NCBI GenBank assembly: GCA_963826975.1
Contig: CAWGZJ010000022.1
Location: 62,001-126,000 of the forward strand
Reading direction: 5' to 3'
Length of the DNA: 64,000 nucleotides
Origin: Palsa-883 sp963826975
Lineage (GTDB): Bacteria > Pseudomonadota > Alphaproteobacteria > Acetobacterales > Acetobacteraceae
Shown: positions 1-8,570 of the stretch, one piece after another
How the letters are laid out: the number at the start of each line of letters is the position of its first letter
How positions within the stretch are numbered: the stretch's first letter is position 1
Position numbers and translations under genes: made by a program
Notes under the pieces: generated by a model
Seen by the model: only the letters and a program-made list of their open reading frames with translations
Database searches by the model: none
Told to the model about the DNA's origin: nothing

Positions 1-2
1 CG

Positions 3-656
3 ATCGAGGCGCGGTGGAAGGACGAGAAGCCGGCCTCCGAAGTACTGCTCGCATGGCCGGACGTCGCGCAGCGGCGCAACCTGTTCGCGATCACGCTGCC
101 CGCACCGTTCGGCAGCCTGATAGACTCTGACAATCTCGAGGCCGCGGAAGTCGGGCTCGACAGCATCCCGCCGGAGAACTGGCCACCGGTCGTGATCCCG
201 TTCTTCACTTTCCGGATCATGGTCGGTTGTGGACTGGCCATGCTGGCGCTTGCCTGGATCGGCTCCTACTTGAACATCAAGGGACGCATCGACCGAAGCC
301 GCTTTCTGCTTTGGTTGATCTTCCTCAGCTTTCCTCTGCCGTTCGTTGCGATATTGACGGGCTGGTTCACGGCGGAGGTGGGTCGCCAGCCCTGGGCGGT
401 CTATGGGGTCCTGCGAACAGCCGACGCGATGACGCCTTTCCTGACGGCCCGGGAAGCAACGGTTTCGCTCGTGGTCTTTTGCGCGGTCTACACCTTCATA
501 TTCTCTTTCGGCACATTTTACATCTACCGGCTTCTTCGGGCTGGTCCCATGGGGCCACTGGTGCTGCCACCGAGCGGCGCGACACCCAATCGCCCCATGT
601 CGGTCGTCGATGGGCAGCCGGCTTCAGACGTTGGGCACAACCTGGCCGGAGAGTAA
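3..656 (+). CDS. cydA: Cytochrome bd-type quinol oxidase subunit I, C-terminal part (runs off the window start)
   Basis: Carries the haem- and quinol-binding subunit of a bd-type terminal oxidase in the inner membrane, which reduces O2 to water with quinol electrons. The frame is open from base 3 and opens with the typical IEARW stretch. The visible 217 residues hold three hydrophobic helices and the subunit I signature GWFTAEVGRQPWAVYGVLRT between two of them. The gene stops 2 bases before the cydB start, so the two are clearly cotranscribed. The N-terminal two thirds, including the haem ligands and the Q-loop, lie outside the window, so bd and cyanide-insensitive types cannot be told apart here. 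Confidence 0.93.
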   Translation: MEARWKDEKPASEVLLAWPDVAQRRNLFAITLPAPFGSLIDSDNLEAAEVGLDSIPPENWPPVVIPFFTFRIMVGCGLAMLALAWIGSYLNIKGRIDRSRFLLWLIFLSFPLPFVAILTGWFTAEVGRQPWAVYGVLRTADAMTPFLTAREATVSLVVFCAVYTFIFSFGTFYIYRLLRAGPMGPLVLPPSGATPNRPMSVVDGQPASDVGHNLAGE

Positions 657-658
657 CA

Positions 659-1645
659 ATGATCATGTTCTGGGTGGTGCTCCTGGTCATCAGCATTTTG
701 CTCTACGTGTTGCTCGATGGGTTCGATCTCGGCGTCGGGATGCTGTTCGGACTGGCGCACGGCGAGGCGAAGCGAAGCGCGATGTTGAGCGCGGTCGCGC
801 CCATCTGGGATGGCAACGAGACGTGGCTGGTGGTGACCGGCGTCATATTGTGGGGTGCGTTCCCGGTCGTCTATGCGACGCTCCTGTCTGCGTTCTATCT
901 TCCCCTTCTGGTCATGTTGGCGGGCCTGATCCTTCGCGGCGTGGCGTTCGAGTTTCGCCACAAGACGGAACGAGCGCGTTGGATTTGGGATTGGAGCTTC
1001 ATTGGAGGTTCGTTCGCCGCGACCTTCATCCAGGGGTTGACGGTCGGTGCCCTCGTAGAGGGCCTTCCGATCCAAAACGGCGAATATTCCGGCGGTGACT
1101 TCGGCTGGTTAAGTGCCTTTGCCGTGCTTTGCGGGATTGGATTGTGCCTGGGCTACGCATTGCTGGGCGCCTGTTGGCTGGTCAAGAAATGTGAAGGCGA
1201 GGTCCGCGACGCCGCCTGGCACCAGATACCCCGGCTCGCGGTTGGCGTGCTCGTGTTTCTGATCGTTGTCTTCATCTACGCTTTGGCCGAACATCTTCAA
1301 CTCATGGGCCGATGGATCGAACGACCATATCTGCTCGTCTTTCCGGCGATCGGTGCCGCGGCGGCGATGGTCCTGGCGGCAAGCGTTCGCAGCCACCGGG
1401 ACGGATGGCCATTCTACATGGTCGCAGTTATTTTCGTTGCAGCGTTTGGAACGCTGGCGATCTCGTTCTGGCCCTACATGATTCCCTTTGTCATCACCGT
1501 CGATGAAGCGGCGGCGCCGCATTCCAGTCTTGCTTTCATGTTCTGGGGAGAGGGCATTTTCGTCTTCCCCCTGATGCTGATCTACACCGTCGTGAGCTAC
1601 AGCGTCTTTCGCGGCAAGGTCAGGTCGACCCCGGAGCACTATTAG
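659..1645 (+). CDS. cydB: Cytochrome bd-type quinol oxidase subunit II
   Basis: Second membrane subunit of the bd oxidase, 328 residues, about eight predicted helices. The family N-terminus is present (LLDGFDLGVGMLFG), followed by the conserved WDGNETWLVV segment and FRHKTERARWIWDWSFIGGS. ATG 659 lies 2 bases after the cydA stop; an open frame in the same register runs further upstream but only antiparallel to cydA coding and is not needed. Length is on the short side of the family. No small CydX-like frame follows; instead a broken lutA remnant comes next. Likely role: respiration at low oxygen or under cyanide/NO stress. Confidence 0.95.
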   Translation: MIMFWVVLLVISILLYVLLDGFDLGVGMLFGLAHGEAKRSAMLSAVAPIWDGNETWLVVTGVILWGAFPVVYATLLSAFYLPLLVMLAGLILRGVAFEFRHKTERARWIWDWSFIGGSFAATFIQGLTVGALVEGLPIQNGEYSGGDFGWLSAFAVLCGIGLCLGYALLGACWLVKKCEGEVRDAAWHQIPRLAVGVLVFLIVVFIYALAEHLQLMGRWIERPYLLVFPAIGAAAAMVLAASVRSHRDGWPFYMVAVIFVAAFGTLAISFWPYMIPFVITVDEAAAPHSSLAFMFWGEGIFVFPLMLIYTVVSYSVFRGKVRSTPEHY

Positions 1646-1671
1646 ATCCACGTAAATTGGAGGCGTGACAC

Positions 1672-1770
1672 ATGAGGATCGGACTTTTCGTTCCCTGCCA
1701 TATCGACGCCATGTTCCCGCAGGTTGGCGTCGCCACGCATGGAGCCATGACCGGCATAGTATCGCATTGA
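1672..1770 (+). pseudogene. Truncated lactate-utilisation LutA (Fe-S oxidoreductase) N-terminus
   Basis: A 32-codon frame starts MRIGLFVPCHIDAMFPQVGV, which closely matches the start of LutA/YkgE-type (CCG-domain) subunits of the L-lactate oxidation complex; after about 22 residues the similarity ends and a stop follows. A good ribosome site (GGAGG at about 1659-1663) is still in place. None of the Cys-Cys-Gly motifs of the full protein (about 240 residues) is present. I read it as the 5' end of a deleted gene. The following 300 bases contain no other recognisable coding sequence. Confidence 0.6.
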
Positions 1771-2075
1771 GTAACGATGACGCTAGCAATAGAGCTACTG
1801 CATTCACGGTGATAGAACGCGGCAAATATGGGCTTGAAGGGTTGCTGCTGTCGGTGGACAACTTCATCCGTGCCGATCGTCCGCAGCGCTTCACTCAGCC
1901 GCGATTGTTGGCGTTTCCTGCACAGATCATCTCACAAAAACTCAGCAACGGACCAAGGACTTCTTTGGCGATCCGGCCGTAGACTCCCAACCACCAGGCG
2001 GTTGGCCAGCGCTGAATATCGGCATCGACCAAACCTGAATTGGGCGCAGTCATTGGGACAGAGAGGACTTACTTC

Positions 2076-2240
2076 ATGAAAATGTTTCCGATCGCGCCGG
2101 GTCTGGCGTTGGCATTGGCCTCCGCCACTGCCCATGCACAGACCACGGTCAGCGCAGGTTGCCCGCAGAAGGCGGCCGACGGCGGGAACAATCCGCAACT
2201 GCCGCAGCAGGCAGCGGCAGCCGCGCCCTGCAAAGGGTAG
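2076..2240 (+). CDS. Small predicted exported protein, 54 aa
   Basis: MKMFPIAPGLALALASATAHAQ reads as a signal peptide with an A-H-A cleavage site. The mature part would be about 32 residues, Ala/Gln-rich with two cysteines. A purine-rich site (GAGAGGA at about 2061-2067) sits 8 bases upstream. No family recognised. It stands among gene remnants, so it could be a leftover rather than a working gene. Confidence 0.35.
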   Translation: MKMFPIAPGLALALASATAHAQTTVSAGCPQKAADGGNNPQLPQQAAAAAPCKG

Positions 2241-2277
2241 CCTGACCGTCGATGCCGGGTCTCCATGACGTCTTCGC

Positions 2278-2345
2278 CGAATCCTCGTCGAGGGCGTCAA
2301 GGGCCTGAAGGTCGGCGGTCCCATTGCAGCGATTCCGGCAGTGGG
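2278..2345 (+). pseudogene. Possible lipoyl-domain remnant of a pyruvate dehydrogenase subunit
   Basis: One frame reads RILVEGVKGLKVGGPIAAI, which resembles the C-terminal half of a lipoyl domain as found in alphaproteobacterial PDH E1-beta or E2 (pattern ILV..EG..G.KV..PIA.L). There is no start, no lipoyl-lysine half and no enzyme domain attached. It is short and could be chance, but it fits the pyruvate/lactate theme of the neighbouring remnants. Confidence 0.3.
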
Positions 2346-2518
2346 ACCGAGTGAAGACCCAAGCGAACACTGGCCACCAGGATTTTTTGGCGGAAGTCCG
2401 GTTGTTCGCCTTTCGCGTTGCTCTGGCCGCTTCCATTGCCGGGTCCAGGATTTGTCGTGGCGGCCAGCTCGCTTGATGTCGGCATTTGGGCGACCGACAT
2501 CGATACCCAGGCGCGTTC

Positions 2519-2726
2519 ATGGCTTCATCCAGGAGACCTGAAATAGCCAAAAGAGTTGCCGATATCGTTGTTGAAACGTTGCAAGCCGCCGGCGTGAAGC
2601 ACTGCTGGGGCGTGCCGGGCGATACGCTGAACTTCGTTACGGATGCCATCCGGCGCAGCGACTAAGGCCGTGCTCGCCGGTCGTGCGGGCGACGTGTGGG
2701 AACTGGTGGCCGATAACCTCACCTGA
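2519..2726 (+). pseudogene. poxB-type pyruvate:quinone oxidoreductase remnant with a large internal deletion
   Basis: ATG 2519 opens 48 codons that match the start of PoxB-like thiamine-diphosphate enzymes (VADIVVETLQAAGVKHCWGV, then PGDTLNFVTDAIRRSD) before TAA at 2663-2665. In the +1 frame from about 2664, KAVLAGRAGDVWELVADNL then a stop matches the C-terminal membrane-binding tail of the same family. The two ends are thus joined directly with a shift of frame, and roughly 500 codons between them are missing. Seen: both ends. Inferred: a deletion. Confidence 0.65.
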
Positions 2727-2811
2727 GCCATCGGACGCGGGGGAGTTCGACACGATCGTCGGTGCCGGAAGATGGAGGGGTACGGTGCGGCCAGAAGCTG
2801 AAGGCCCTTCG

Positions 2812-3537
2812 ATGTCGCTGTCGCGGCCGTCGATCGATAAAACGCCCGCCGTCCGGGCGCTGTTGGTCACGCTGAGCGTCACCGCGGGATGCACGGACGT
2901 CATCGGCTTTCTCGGCCTCAATGGGCTGTTCACCGCGGACATCACCGGCAACCTCGTGGTGCTGGCTGCGCACATTGCGGGCGGCATCGAGTCCCAGATC
3001 TCAAAAATACTGACGGTTCCAGTCTTCATTGTCGTGATCAGCCTGACGATACTGCTGGCATCCGGCCTGGAAGCGATCGGCGTTGCCTCGCTTCGCCCGT
3101 TGCTGCTGCTGCAGTTTCTGTTACGTGGCGGCTTTCTGGTTCTCTGCGTCGCGACCGGCCCACAGGTCGGTCCGCATACGGAATATGCGGCCGTCGCTGG
3201 CATGTTCGGCGTCTCGGCGATGGCCGTTCAGCACGCACTCGTGCAGGTCTCCTTCAAAGGGGTGCCGACCACGGCGGTGATGACGACCAACGTCACCCAC
3301 TTCGCGGTGGACATCGGCAAGGTGCTGCGCGGCGGCGATCCGGCCGAAACTGCCCAGGCGCGCAACCGAGCCGTGCGGACACTACCGGCGATTGTGGGCT
3401 TCGCGATTGGCTGCGGTGTCGGCGCGGCGTGCGAGGTCATGCTCGGTTTGTGGTCACTGGCCTTGCCCGCGGGCCTCGCCCTGTTCGCGCTTGCGATCGG
3501 ATTTGCAGTCGAACGCGATAGTGGAACGGTCGCATGA
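2812..3537 (+). CDS. DUF1275 (YoaK-type) membrane protein
   Basis: About 241 residues with six or so hydrophobic helices. The family hallmark is the N-terminal AGCTDVIGFLGLNGLFTADITGN-type segment (TDVIGFL, then FTADITGN). The function of this family is unknown; a transport role is often assumed. ATG 2812 is preceded by GAAGG about 8 bases upstream; the same frame stays open upstream into the poxB remnant. The stop overlaps the next start by 4 bases (ATGA), making it the first gene of a seven-gene operon with an exporter and malic enzyme. Confidence 0.8.
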   Translation: MSLSRPSIDKTPAVRALLVTLSVTAGCTDVIGFLGLNGLFTADITGNLVVLAAHIAGGIESQISKILTVPVFIVVISLTILLASGLEAIGVASLRPLLLLQFLLRGGFLVLCVATGPQVGPHTEYAAVAGMFGVSAMAVQHALVQVSFKGVPTTAVMTTNVTHFAVDIGKVLRGGDPAETAQARNRAVRTLPAIVGFAIGCGVGAACEVMLGLWSLALPAGLALFALAIGFAVERDSGTVA

Positions 3538-5597
3538 ACCAAGCCAGACTTTGGCTCCAGCCTCCGCGTCGGTCCTACTGGCCCGATGCACAGCGCCTGG
3601 CGAGCGCGCTACGGTCCGCGGCGCCTGCGCTGCTCTTCGGCCTGCGCCTTTGGGCTGCGGTGTGCCTCGCGCTTTACATCGCGTTCTGGCTCGAGCTCGA
3701 CAACGCCTATTGGGCCGGAACCTCCGCGGCCATCGTCTGTCAGCCGAGCCTCGGCGCATCACTGCGCAAGGGTTGGTTCCGCCTGATCGGCACGGTCATC
3801 GGCGCTGTGGCGATCGTGGTGCTGACTGCAATCCTTCCGCAAGATCGTTTTGGCTTTTTCATCGGCTTGGCACTGTGGGGCGCCGGATGCGCCTTCGTTG
3901 CCACCCTGCTGCGGAACTACGCGACTTATGCCGCGGCGCTGGCAGGCTACACGGCGGCGATCATCGCGAGCGACGAACTCGGTGCGGTCGGCGGTACGAA
4001 TGGGCAGGTTTTCACGCTCGCTATCACCCGCGCCAGCGAGATCTGCATCGGTATCGTCTGCGCCGGCGTCGTCCTCGCGGCAACCGATCTTGGGGGCGCC
4101 CAGCGGCGGCTGGCCACCTTGTTTGGTTCAGTCACCGCAGAGGTCATGGCCCGATGTGCCGGCGCTTTGTCGCTGACGGGGCCGGATCTGCCGGACACGC
4201 GGCGTGAGTTGATCCGGCGTGTCGTGGCGCTCGACCCGGTCATCGACGAGGCGATCGGAGAATCATCTTGGCTGCGTTATCATTCGCCGGTCTTCCAGAT
4301 GGCGGTGGACGGTCTGTTCGCCGCCTTGGCCGGCTGGCGTACCATTGCAACGCACCTGACGCGGCTGCCGTATGATCAGGCTCGCGCAGAGGCGAGCGCC
4401 GTGCTGCGGAAGTTCCCGACGGCGTTGCGAGCGGCACCGCTGCAACGCGAGCCGGCGAGCTTCCTGGAAAATCCGATCCGACTGCACCGGGCCTGCGGTG
4501 AGGCAATGCGGGCATTGCGCGCTTTGCCGACCCAGGCACCATCATTGCGGCTGCTGGCCGACCAGGGAGCGGAGATCCTGGCTGGCATTTCACACGCGCT
4601 CATCGTGCTAGGCCTGCTCGTCGAAGATCCTGCGCGCCCGGCCCTTCGCCGCCACGGCATCCGGCTTCGCATTCCCGATTTCCTGCCTGCCGTCATCAAT
4701 GCGGCACGTGCGTTCGTCACGATCGTTGCGGTTGCGCTTGTGTGGATCACGACCGCATGGCCCAACGGTGCCGGAGCCATCACCTTCGCCGCTATCACCG
4801 TCATCATTTTCGCGCCGCGCGCCGATCAGGCGTACGGCGTCGCGACGAGCTTCATGGTTGGTATCACCCTGGCCACTGCTCTCGCAGCGATTGTCGATTT
4901 CGCGGTTCTGCCCAGCCTGGCTGGCTTCGCCGGGTTCGGCATCGCGCTTGGCCTTGTCCTGGTGCCGACCGGTGCGCTCATGCTCCGGACCTGGCCGACA
5001 CCGATGTTCATAGCAATGGCTTCCCTCTTCGTCCCGCTGCTGGCGCCCGCCAACCAGATGGTCTACGACCCGCAGCAATTCTACAACGCCTCATCGGCGA
5101 TTGTCGTGGGCGTGGGCGCTGCCGTGCTGGCGTTCCGCTTGCTGCCGCCCTTGTCGCCCGCTCTGCGGACCCGTCGGCTGCTGGTGCTCACGCTGCGGGA
5201 TTTGCGCCGTCTGACGACGGGTTCCGTTCCCCGGACAGCAAAAGATTGGGAAGGCCGCATCTATAACCGCCTCTCCGTGCTACCGGAGCAGGCCGAGCCG
5301 CTGCAGCGCGCGCAGCTTCTGGCCGCCCTCTCCGTCGGGACCGAGATCATCCGGCTTCGCCGTGTCGCCCGGCTGTTCCATCCGCGGTTCGAGTTGGACG
5401 CGGCGCTGGACGCCGTGGCAGCGGGCCATAGTGCTGTTGCGACCGAACACCTTGCCCGCGTCGACCAGAGATTGGCCGCATTGCCCAACACCAGCCCAGG
5501 GTTTCCGATCAGGCTTCGGGCACGCGCAAGCATTCTTGCATTGTCCGAGGCGCTCACTCGGCATGCCCCCTATTTCGACGGGAGAGCGCTCCGATGA
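3534..5597 (+). CDS. FUSC-family (AaeB-like) aromatic acid efflux membrane protein
   Basis: 687 residues with the two-block layout of the fusaric-acid-resistance/AaeB family: a membrane block at about 35-175, a soluble domain to about 380, a second membrane block at about 385-540 and a soluble tail. WAGTSAAIVCQPSLGASLRKG is the typical entry into the first block. Together with the following DUF1656 and HlyD genes it makes the classical AaeB-AaeX-AaeA set that pumps hydroxylated aromatic or other organic acids across the envelope. It overlaps both neighbours by 4 bases, so translation is probably coupled. Confidence 0.88.
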   Translation: MNQARLWLQPPRRSYWPDAQRLASALRSAAPALLFGLRLWAAVCLALYIAFWLELDNAYWAGTSAAIVCQPSLGASLRKGWFRLIGTVIGAVAIVVLTAILPQDRFGFFIGLALWGAGCAFVATLLRNYATYAAALAGYTAAIIASDELGAVGGTNGQVFTLAITRASEICIGIVCAGVVLAATDLGGAQRRLATLFGSVTAEVMARCAGALSLTGPDLPDTRRELIRRVVALDPVIDEAIGESSWLRYHSPVFQMAVDGLFAALAGWRTIATHLTRLPYDQARAEASAVLRKFPTALRAAPLQREPASFLENPIRLHRACGEAMRALRALPTQAPSLRLLADQGAEILAGISHALIVLGLLVEDPARPALRRHGIRLRIPDFLPAVINAARAFVTIVAVALVWITTAWPNGAGAITFAAITVIIFAPRADQAYGVATSFMVGITLATALAAIVDFAVLPSLAGFAGFGIALGLVLVPTGALMLRTWPTPMFIAMASLFVPLLAPANQMVYDPQQFYNASSAIVVGVGAAVLAFRLLPPLSPALRTRRLLVLTLRDLRRLTTGSVPRTAKDWEGRIYNRLSVLPEQAEPLQRAQLLAALSVGTEIIRLRRVARLFHPRFELDAALDAVAAGHSAVATEHLARVDQRLAALPNTSPGFPIRLRARASILALSEALTRHAPYFDGRALR

Positions 5598-5815
5598 GGT
5601 TCACCGATATCAACCTCTTCGGCGTCTACGTCGCGCCGATCTCGGTGATAATGGTGGTTGCGTGGCTGATCACGATCGGGCTGCGTCGAGTTGCGACGCG
5701 GTTCCGCTTGTTGCGGCAGGTCTGGCACCCGGCACTGTTCGTATTCGCGATCTACCTAATCGTGCTATCGTCCATCGTCCTCGTTGTTGCGCACCTGAGG
5801 CCCGCTTATGGTTGA
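5594..5815 (+). CDS. DUF1656 (AaeX-like) small membrane protein
   Basis: 73 residues with two hydrophobic helices (about 8-28 and 46-68), starting MRFTDINLFGVYVAPISV, which is the usual DUF1656 start. These small proteins almost always sit between a FUSC pump and its HlyD-type periplasmic adaptor, as here. Exact role unknown. It overlaps the FUSC gene by 4 bases and the adaptor gene by 8 bases. Confidence 0.88.
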   Translation: MRFTDINLFGVYVAPISVIMVVAWLITIGLRRVATRFRLLRQVWHPALFVFAIYLIVLSSIVLVVAHLRPAYG

Positions 5816-6785
5816 TGTCGACACAAAATGCGATTGCGCCGCGCAGACGCAGGATGACGGCAGCGATGTCGCGGAACCCCCGGCGAGCGAGCGCGCGACT
5901 GCCAACTCGCGCTTTCGGATAGTTCCCACACTTATTACGCTGGGGACAATCGCGGTTGCAGTGCTGCTGGGCTGGGCGACGTGGGATGCCTACATGGGGA
6001 CCCCCTGGACGCGGGATGGCACGGTGCGCGTCAATGTCGTCACGATGGCATCGGAGGTCGCTGGACGAATTGTCGAACTACCGGTCGCGGACAATCAATT
6101 CGTGCACAAGGGCGACCTTTTGATGGTGATTGACCCGACCAACTACAGGCTCGCGGTCAGTCTCGCGGACGCAGCAACGCAGCAGGCCCAGATCGTTCAG
6201 GTGAACCTGCAACGAGAGGCCAAGCGACGATTGGAGCTGAATGATCTGTCGACCTCCGTGGAGCAGCAACAGACCTACGAGTTCCAGGCATTGGCCGCCC
6301 AGGCGCAATATCAGCAAGCCGAGGCCAATTTGAACCAGGCGCGGGTGAACCTGTGGCGCACGGAAATCCACTCCCCGGTCAACGGTTGGGTGACCAACCT
6401 GGTAGCGCAGTTCGGCGACTATGCTAATGTCGGTCAGAATGAGATCACTCTTGTCGATGCTGATTCATTCTGGATTGACGGGTATTTCGAGGAAACCAAC
6501 CTGGGCTCGATCCACGAAGGCGATCCCGCCAGGGCCAAGCTCATGGGCTACCGCCAGGTCGTGCGCGGTCATGTCCACGGCATCGCTCGCGGCATCAACG
6601 TTCCGAATGCGGCCCCGGATAGTGTAGGGCTCGCCTCGGTAAATCCGATCTTCACCTGGGTACGTCTTGCCCAGCGCGTTCCAGTGCATATTAAAATCGA
6701 TCAGCTGCCGGATGGCGTGCTCCTGGTATCCGGCACAACTGCGACCGTCGAGATCGATCCAAAACCGCAACCGCCGACGCAGTGA
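5808..6785 (+). CDS. HlyD/AaeA-type periplasmic adaptor of the efflux system
   Basis: 325 residues: a cytoplasmic N-terminus of about 40, one membrane anchor (about 42-62), then YMGTPWTRDGTVRVNVV, typical of AaeA/EmrA-like adaptors. A biotinyl-lipoyl-like half (VAGRIVELPVADNQFVHKGD), a short helical hairpin (about 110-170, Gln/Ala-rich), the second half (TEIHSPVNGWV) and a beta-barrel follow. It would link the FUSC pump to an outer-membrane channel, which is not encoded nearby. ATG 5808 overlaps the DUF1656 gene. Confidence 0.9.
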   Translation: MVDVDTKCDCAAQTQDDGSDVAEPPASERATANSRFRIVPTLITLGTIAVAVLLGWATWDAYMGTPWTRDGTVRVNVVTMASEVAGRIVELPVADNQFVHKGDLLMVIDPTNYRLAVSLADAATQQAQIVQVNLQREAKRRLELNDLSTSVEQQQTYEFQALAAQAQYQQAEANLNQARVNLWRTEIHSPVNGWVTNLVAQFGDYANVGQNEITLVDADSFWIDGYFEETNLGSIHEGDPARAKLMGYRQVVRGHVHGIARGINVPNAAPDSVGLASVNPIFTWVRLAQRVPVHIKIDQLPDGVLLVSGTTATVEIDPKPQPPTQ

Positions 6786-6830
6786 ACCATGCGCCATGGG
6801 ACCTGCCTCCGGCATCCAAGGAGTACCGAA

Positions 6831-8528
6831 ATGACCGATGTTTCCAGCTTGGACACGCAAACCGAGACGGATGTGATGGGCTATGAGCTGATCAATACGC
6901 CGTTGCTCAACAAGGGAACCGCCTTCACCGAGGCCGAACGCGACACGTTTCGCCTGCATGGGCTGCTGCCGCCGCATATCGGCACGCTCGATGATCAGGT
7001 GGAACGCCGGCTAAAAGTTCTGCACGAGCTCGAAACCAACTTCGAGCGCTATGCCTTCCTGCGCGATCTGCAGGATACCAACGAGACGCTGTTCTACGCG
7101 CTGCTCGTGCGCAACATCGAGGAGATGCTGCCGCTGGTCTACACGCCGACGGTGGGCGAGGGCTGTCAGCGTTTCAGTGAGATCTGGCGGAAACCGCGCG
7201 GCGTGTTCCTGTCCTATCCCAACAAGCACCGGATTCGCCAGATCCTGGACGACCCGCGTTTCGACCGCGTGCGCGTCATCGTCGTGACCGACGGGGAGCG
7301 GATTCTCGGCCTTGGCGACCAGGGGGCCGGCGGCATGGGCATCTCCATCGGCAAGCTGTCGCTCTATACCGGTTGCGCGGGCATCCGTCCGGAACAGACG
7401 CTGCCGGTCCTGCTCGATGTCGGGACCAACAACCAGGAGCGGCTCGACGACCCGGTATATGTCGGCTGGCGGCACCCGCGCATCACCGGCGCCGACTATG
7501 ACGCATTCGTCGAGGAATTCGTCGCCGCCGTCAGCGACCGATGGCCGCATGTCCTGCTGCAATGGGAGGATTTCGCCGGCTACCACGCCGGCCCCCTGCT
7601 CGCGCGCTATCGCGACCGGCTGTGCACCTTCAACGACGACATCCAGAGCACCGCCGCGGTCGCCGCCGCCACCCTGATGGCGGCCGTCAACGTGACCGGC
7701 GTGCCACTGACCCAGCAGCGCATCGCGCTATTGGGCGCGGGTTCAGCCGGATGCGGGATTGCGGCGCTTCTCCTGCGGGCGATGGTCGAAGAAGGGGCGA
7801 GCGAGGACGAGGCACGCCGGCGCTTCTTCGCGGTGGACCGCTACGGGTTGCTGATTGACGGCATGAAAGACATCACGCTGGCCCAGCAGCCCTTCGTGCA
7901 GAGCAGGGAAGCAGTTGCCGGTTGGAAGCTGGAGAAGCCTGGCGAGATCGGTCTGCTCGACGTCGTGGTCAACGCCAGGCCGACGGTCTTGATCGGCGTT
8001 TCAGGCCAGGCCGGCGCTTTTACCGAAACGATCGTCCGCACCATGGCGCAGCATGTCGATCGGCCGATCATCTTCCCGCTGTCCAATCCCACCTCGCGCA
8101 GCGAGGCGACGGCCGAGCAGCTTATCGCGTGGACCGACGGCCGCGCACTGATCGGCACCGGCAGCCCGTTCGCGCCCGTCGAGTGGAAAGGCAGGAAGAT
8201 CCCCATCGACCAGACCAACAACTCCTACATCTTCCCGGGCATGGGGCTTGGCATCCTGGCTTCCGGCGCGCGACGGGTCACCGACGCGATGTTCATGGCG
8301 GCCGCCAAGGCCGTTGCAGGGATGTCGCCGACCGCGACGGACAAGCAGGGACGGCTTCTGTCGCCGGTCAGCCGGATGCGCGAGGTTGCCGTCGCCGTGG
8401 GGAAAGCCGTCGCGCGCCAGGCGCAGGCCGACGGTGTCGCGGAGAAATGCGATGCGGCCACGCTCGACCAACGCGTCGCGGCTGGTGTTTGGGAGCCCCG
8501 TTATCGGCCCTACCAGAAGGCGGGCTGA
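6831..8528 (+). CDS. maeA: NAD-dependent malic enzyme
   Basis: Oxidative decarboxylation of L-malate to pyruvate. 565 residues, the length of E. coli MaeA (SfcA). ATG 6831 is chosen because AAGGAG (6818-6823) lies 7 bases upstream; an in-frame ATG at 6789 lacks such a site. Visible: VYTPTVGEGCQ, LGLGDQGAGGMGISIGKLSL (malate site), FNDDIQSTAAV (metal ligands), LLGAGSAGCGIA (dinucleotide fold), FPLSNPTSRSEA and NNSYIFPGMGLG. It lies 45 bases after the exporter adaptor and 42 before fumarase, so malate use, fumarate hydration and export appear to be one transcription unit. Confidence 0.95.
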   Translation: MTDVSSLDTQTETDVMGYELINTPLLNKGTAFTEAERDTFRLHGLLPPHIGTLDDQVERRLKVLHELETNFERYAFLRDLQDTNETLFYALLVRNIEEMLPLVYTPTVGEGCQRFSEIWRKPRGVFLSYPNKHRIRQILDDPRFDRVRVIVVTDGERILGLGDQGAGGMGISIGKLSLYTGCAGIRPEQTLPVLLDVGTNNQERLDDPVYVGWRHPRITGADYDAFVEEFVAAVSDRWPHVLLQWEDFAGYHAGPLLARYRDRLCTFNDDIQSTAAVAAATLMAAVNVTGVPLTQQRIALLGAGSAGCGIAALLLRAMVEEGASEDEARRRFFAVDRYGLLIDGMKDITLAQQPFVQSREAVAGWKLEKPGEIGLLDVVVNARPTVLIGVSGQAGAFTETIVRTMAQHVDRPIIFPLSNPTSRSEATAEQLIAWTDGRALIGTGSPFAPVEWKGRKIPIDQTNNSYIFPGMGLGILASGARRVTDAMFMAAAKAVAGMSPTATDKQGRLLSPVSRMREVAVAVGKAVARQAQADGVAEKCDAATLDQRVAAGVWEPRYRPYQKAG

Positions 8529-8570
8529 GACGCCGGGCATGATGATCCACAACAGATCGGGAGAAGAATG

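Noticed and set aside
1665..1982. 105-codon frame downstream of cydB
   Set aside because: Uses a GTG inside the lutA-remnant ribosome-site region in a different frame; no recognisable protein and no coding bias.
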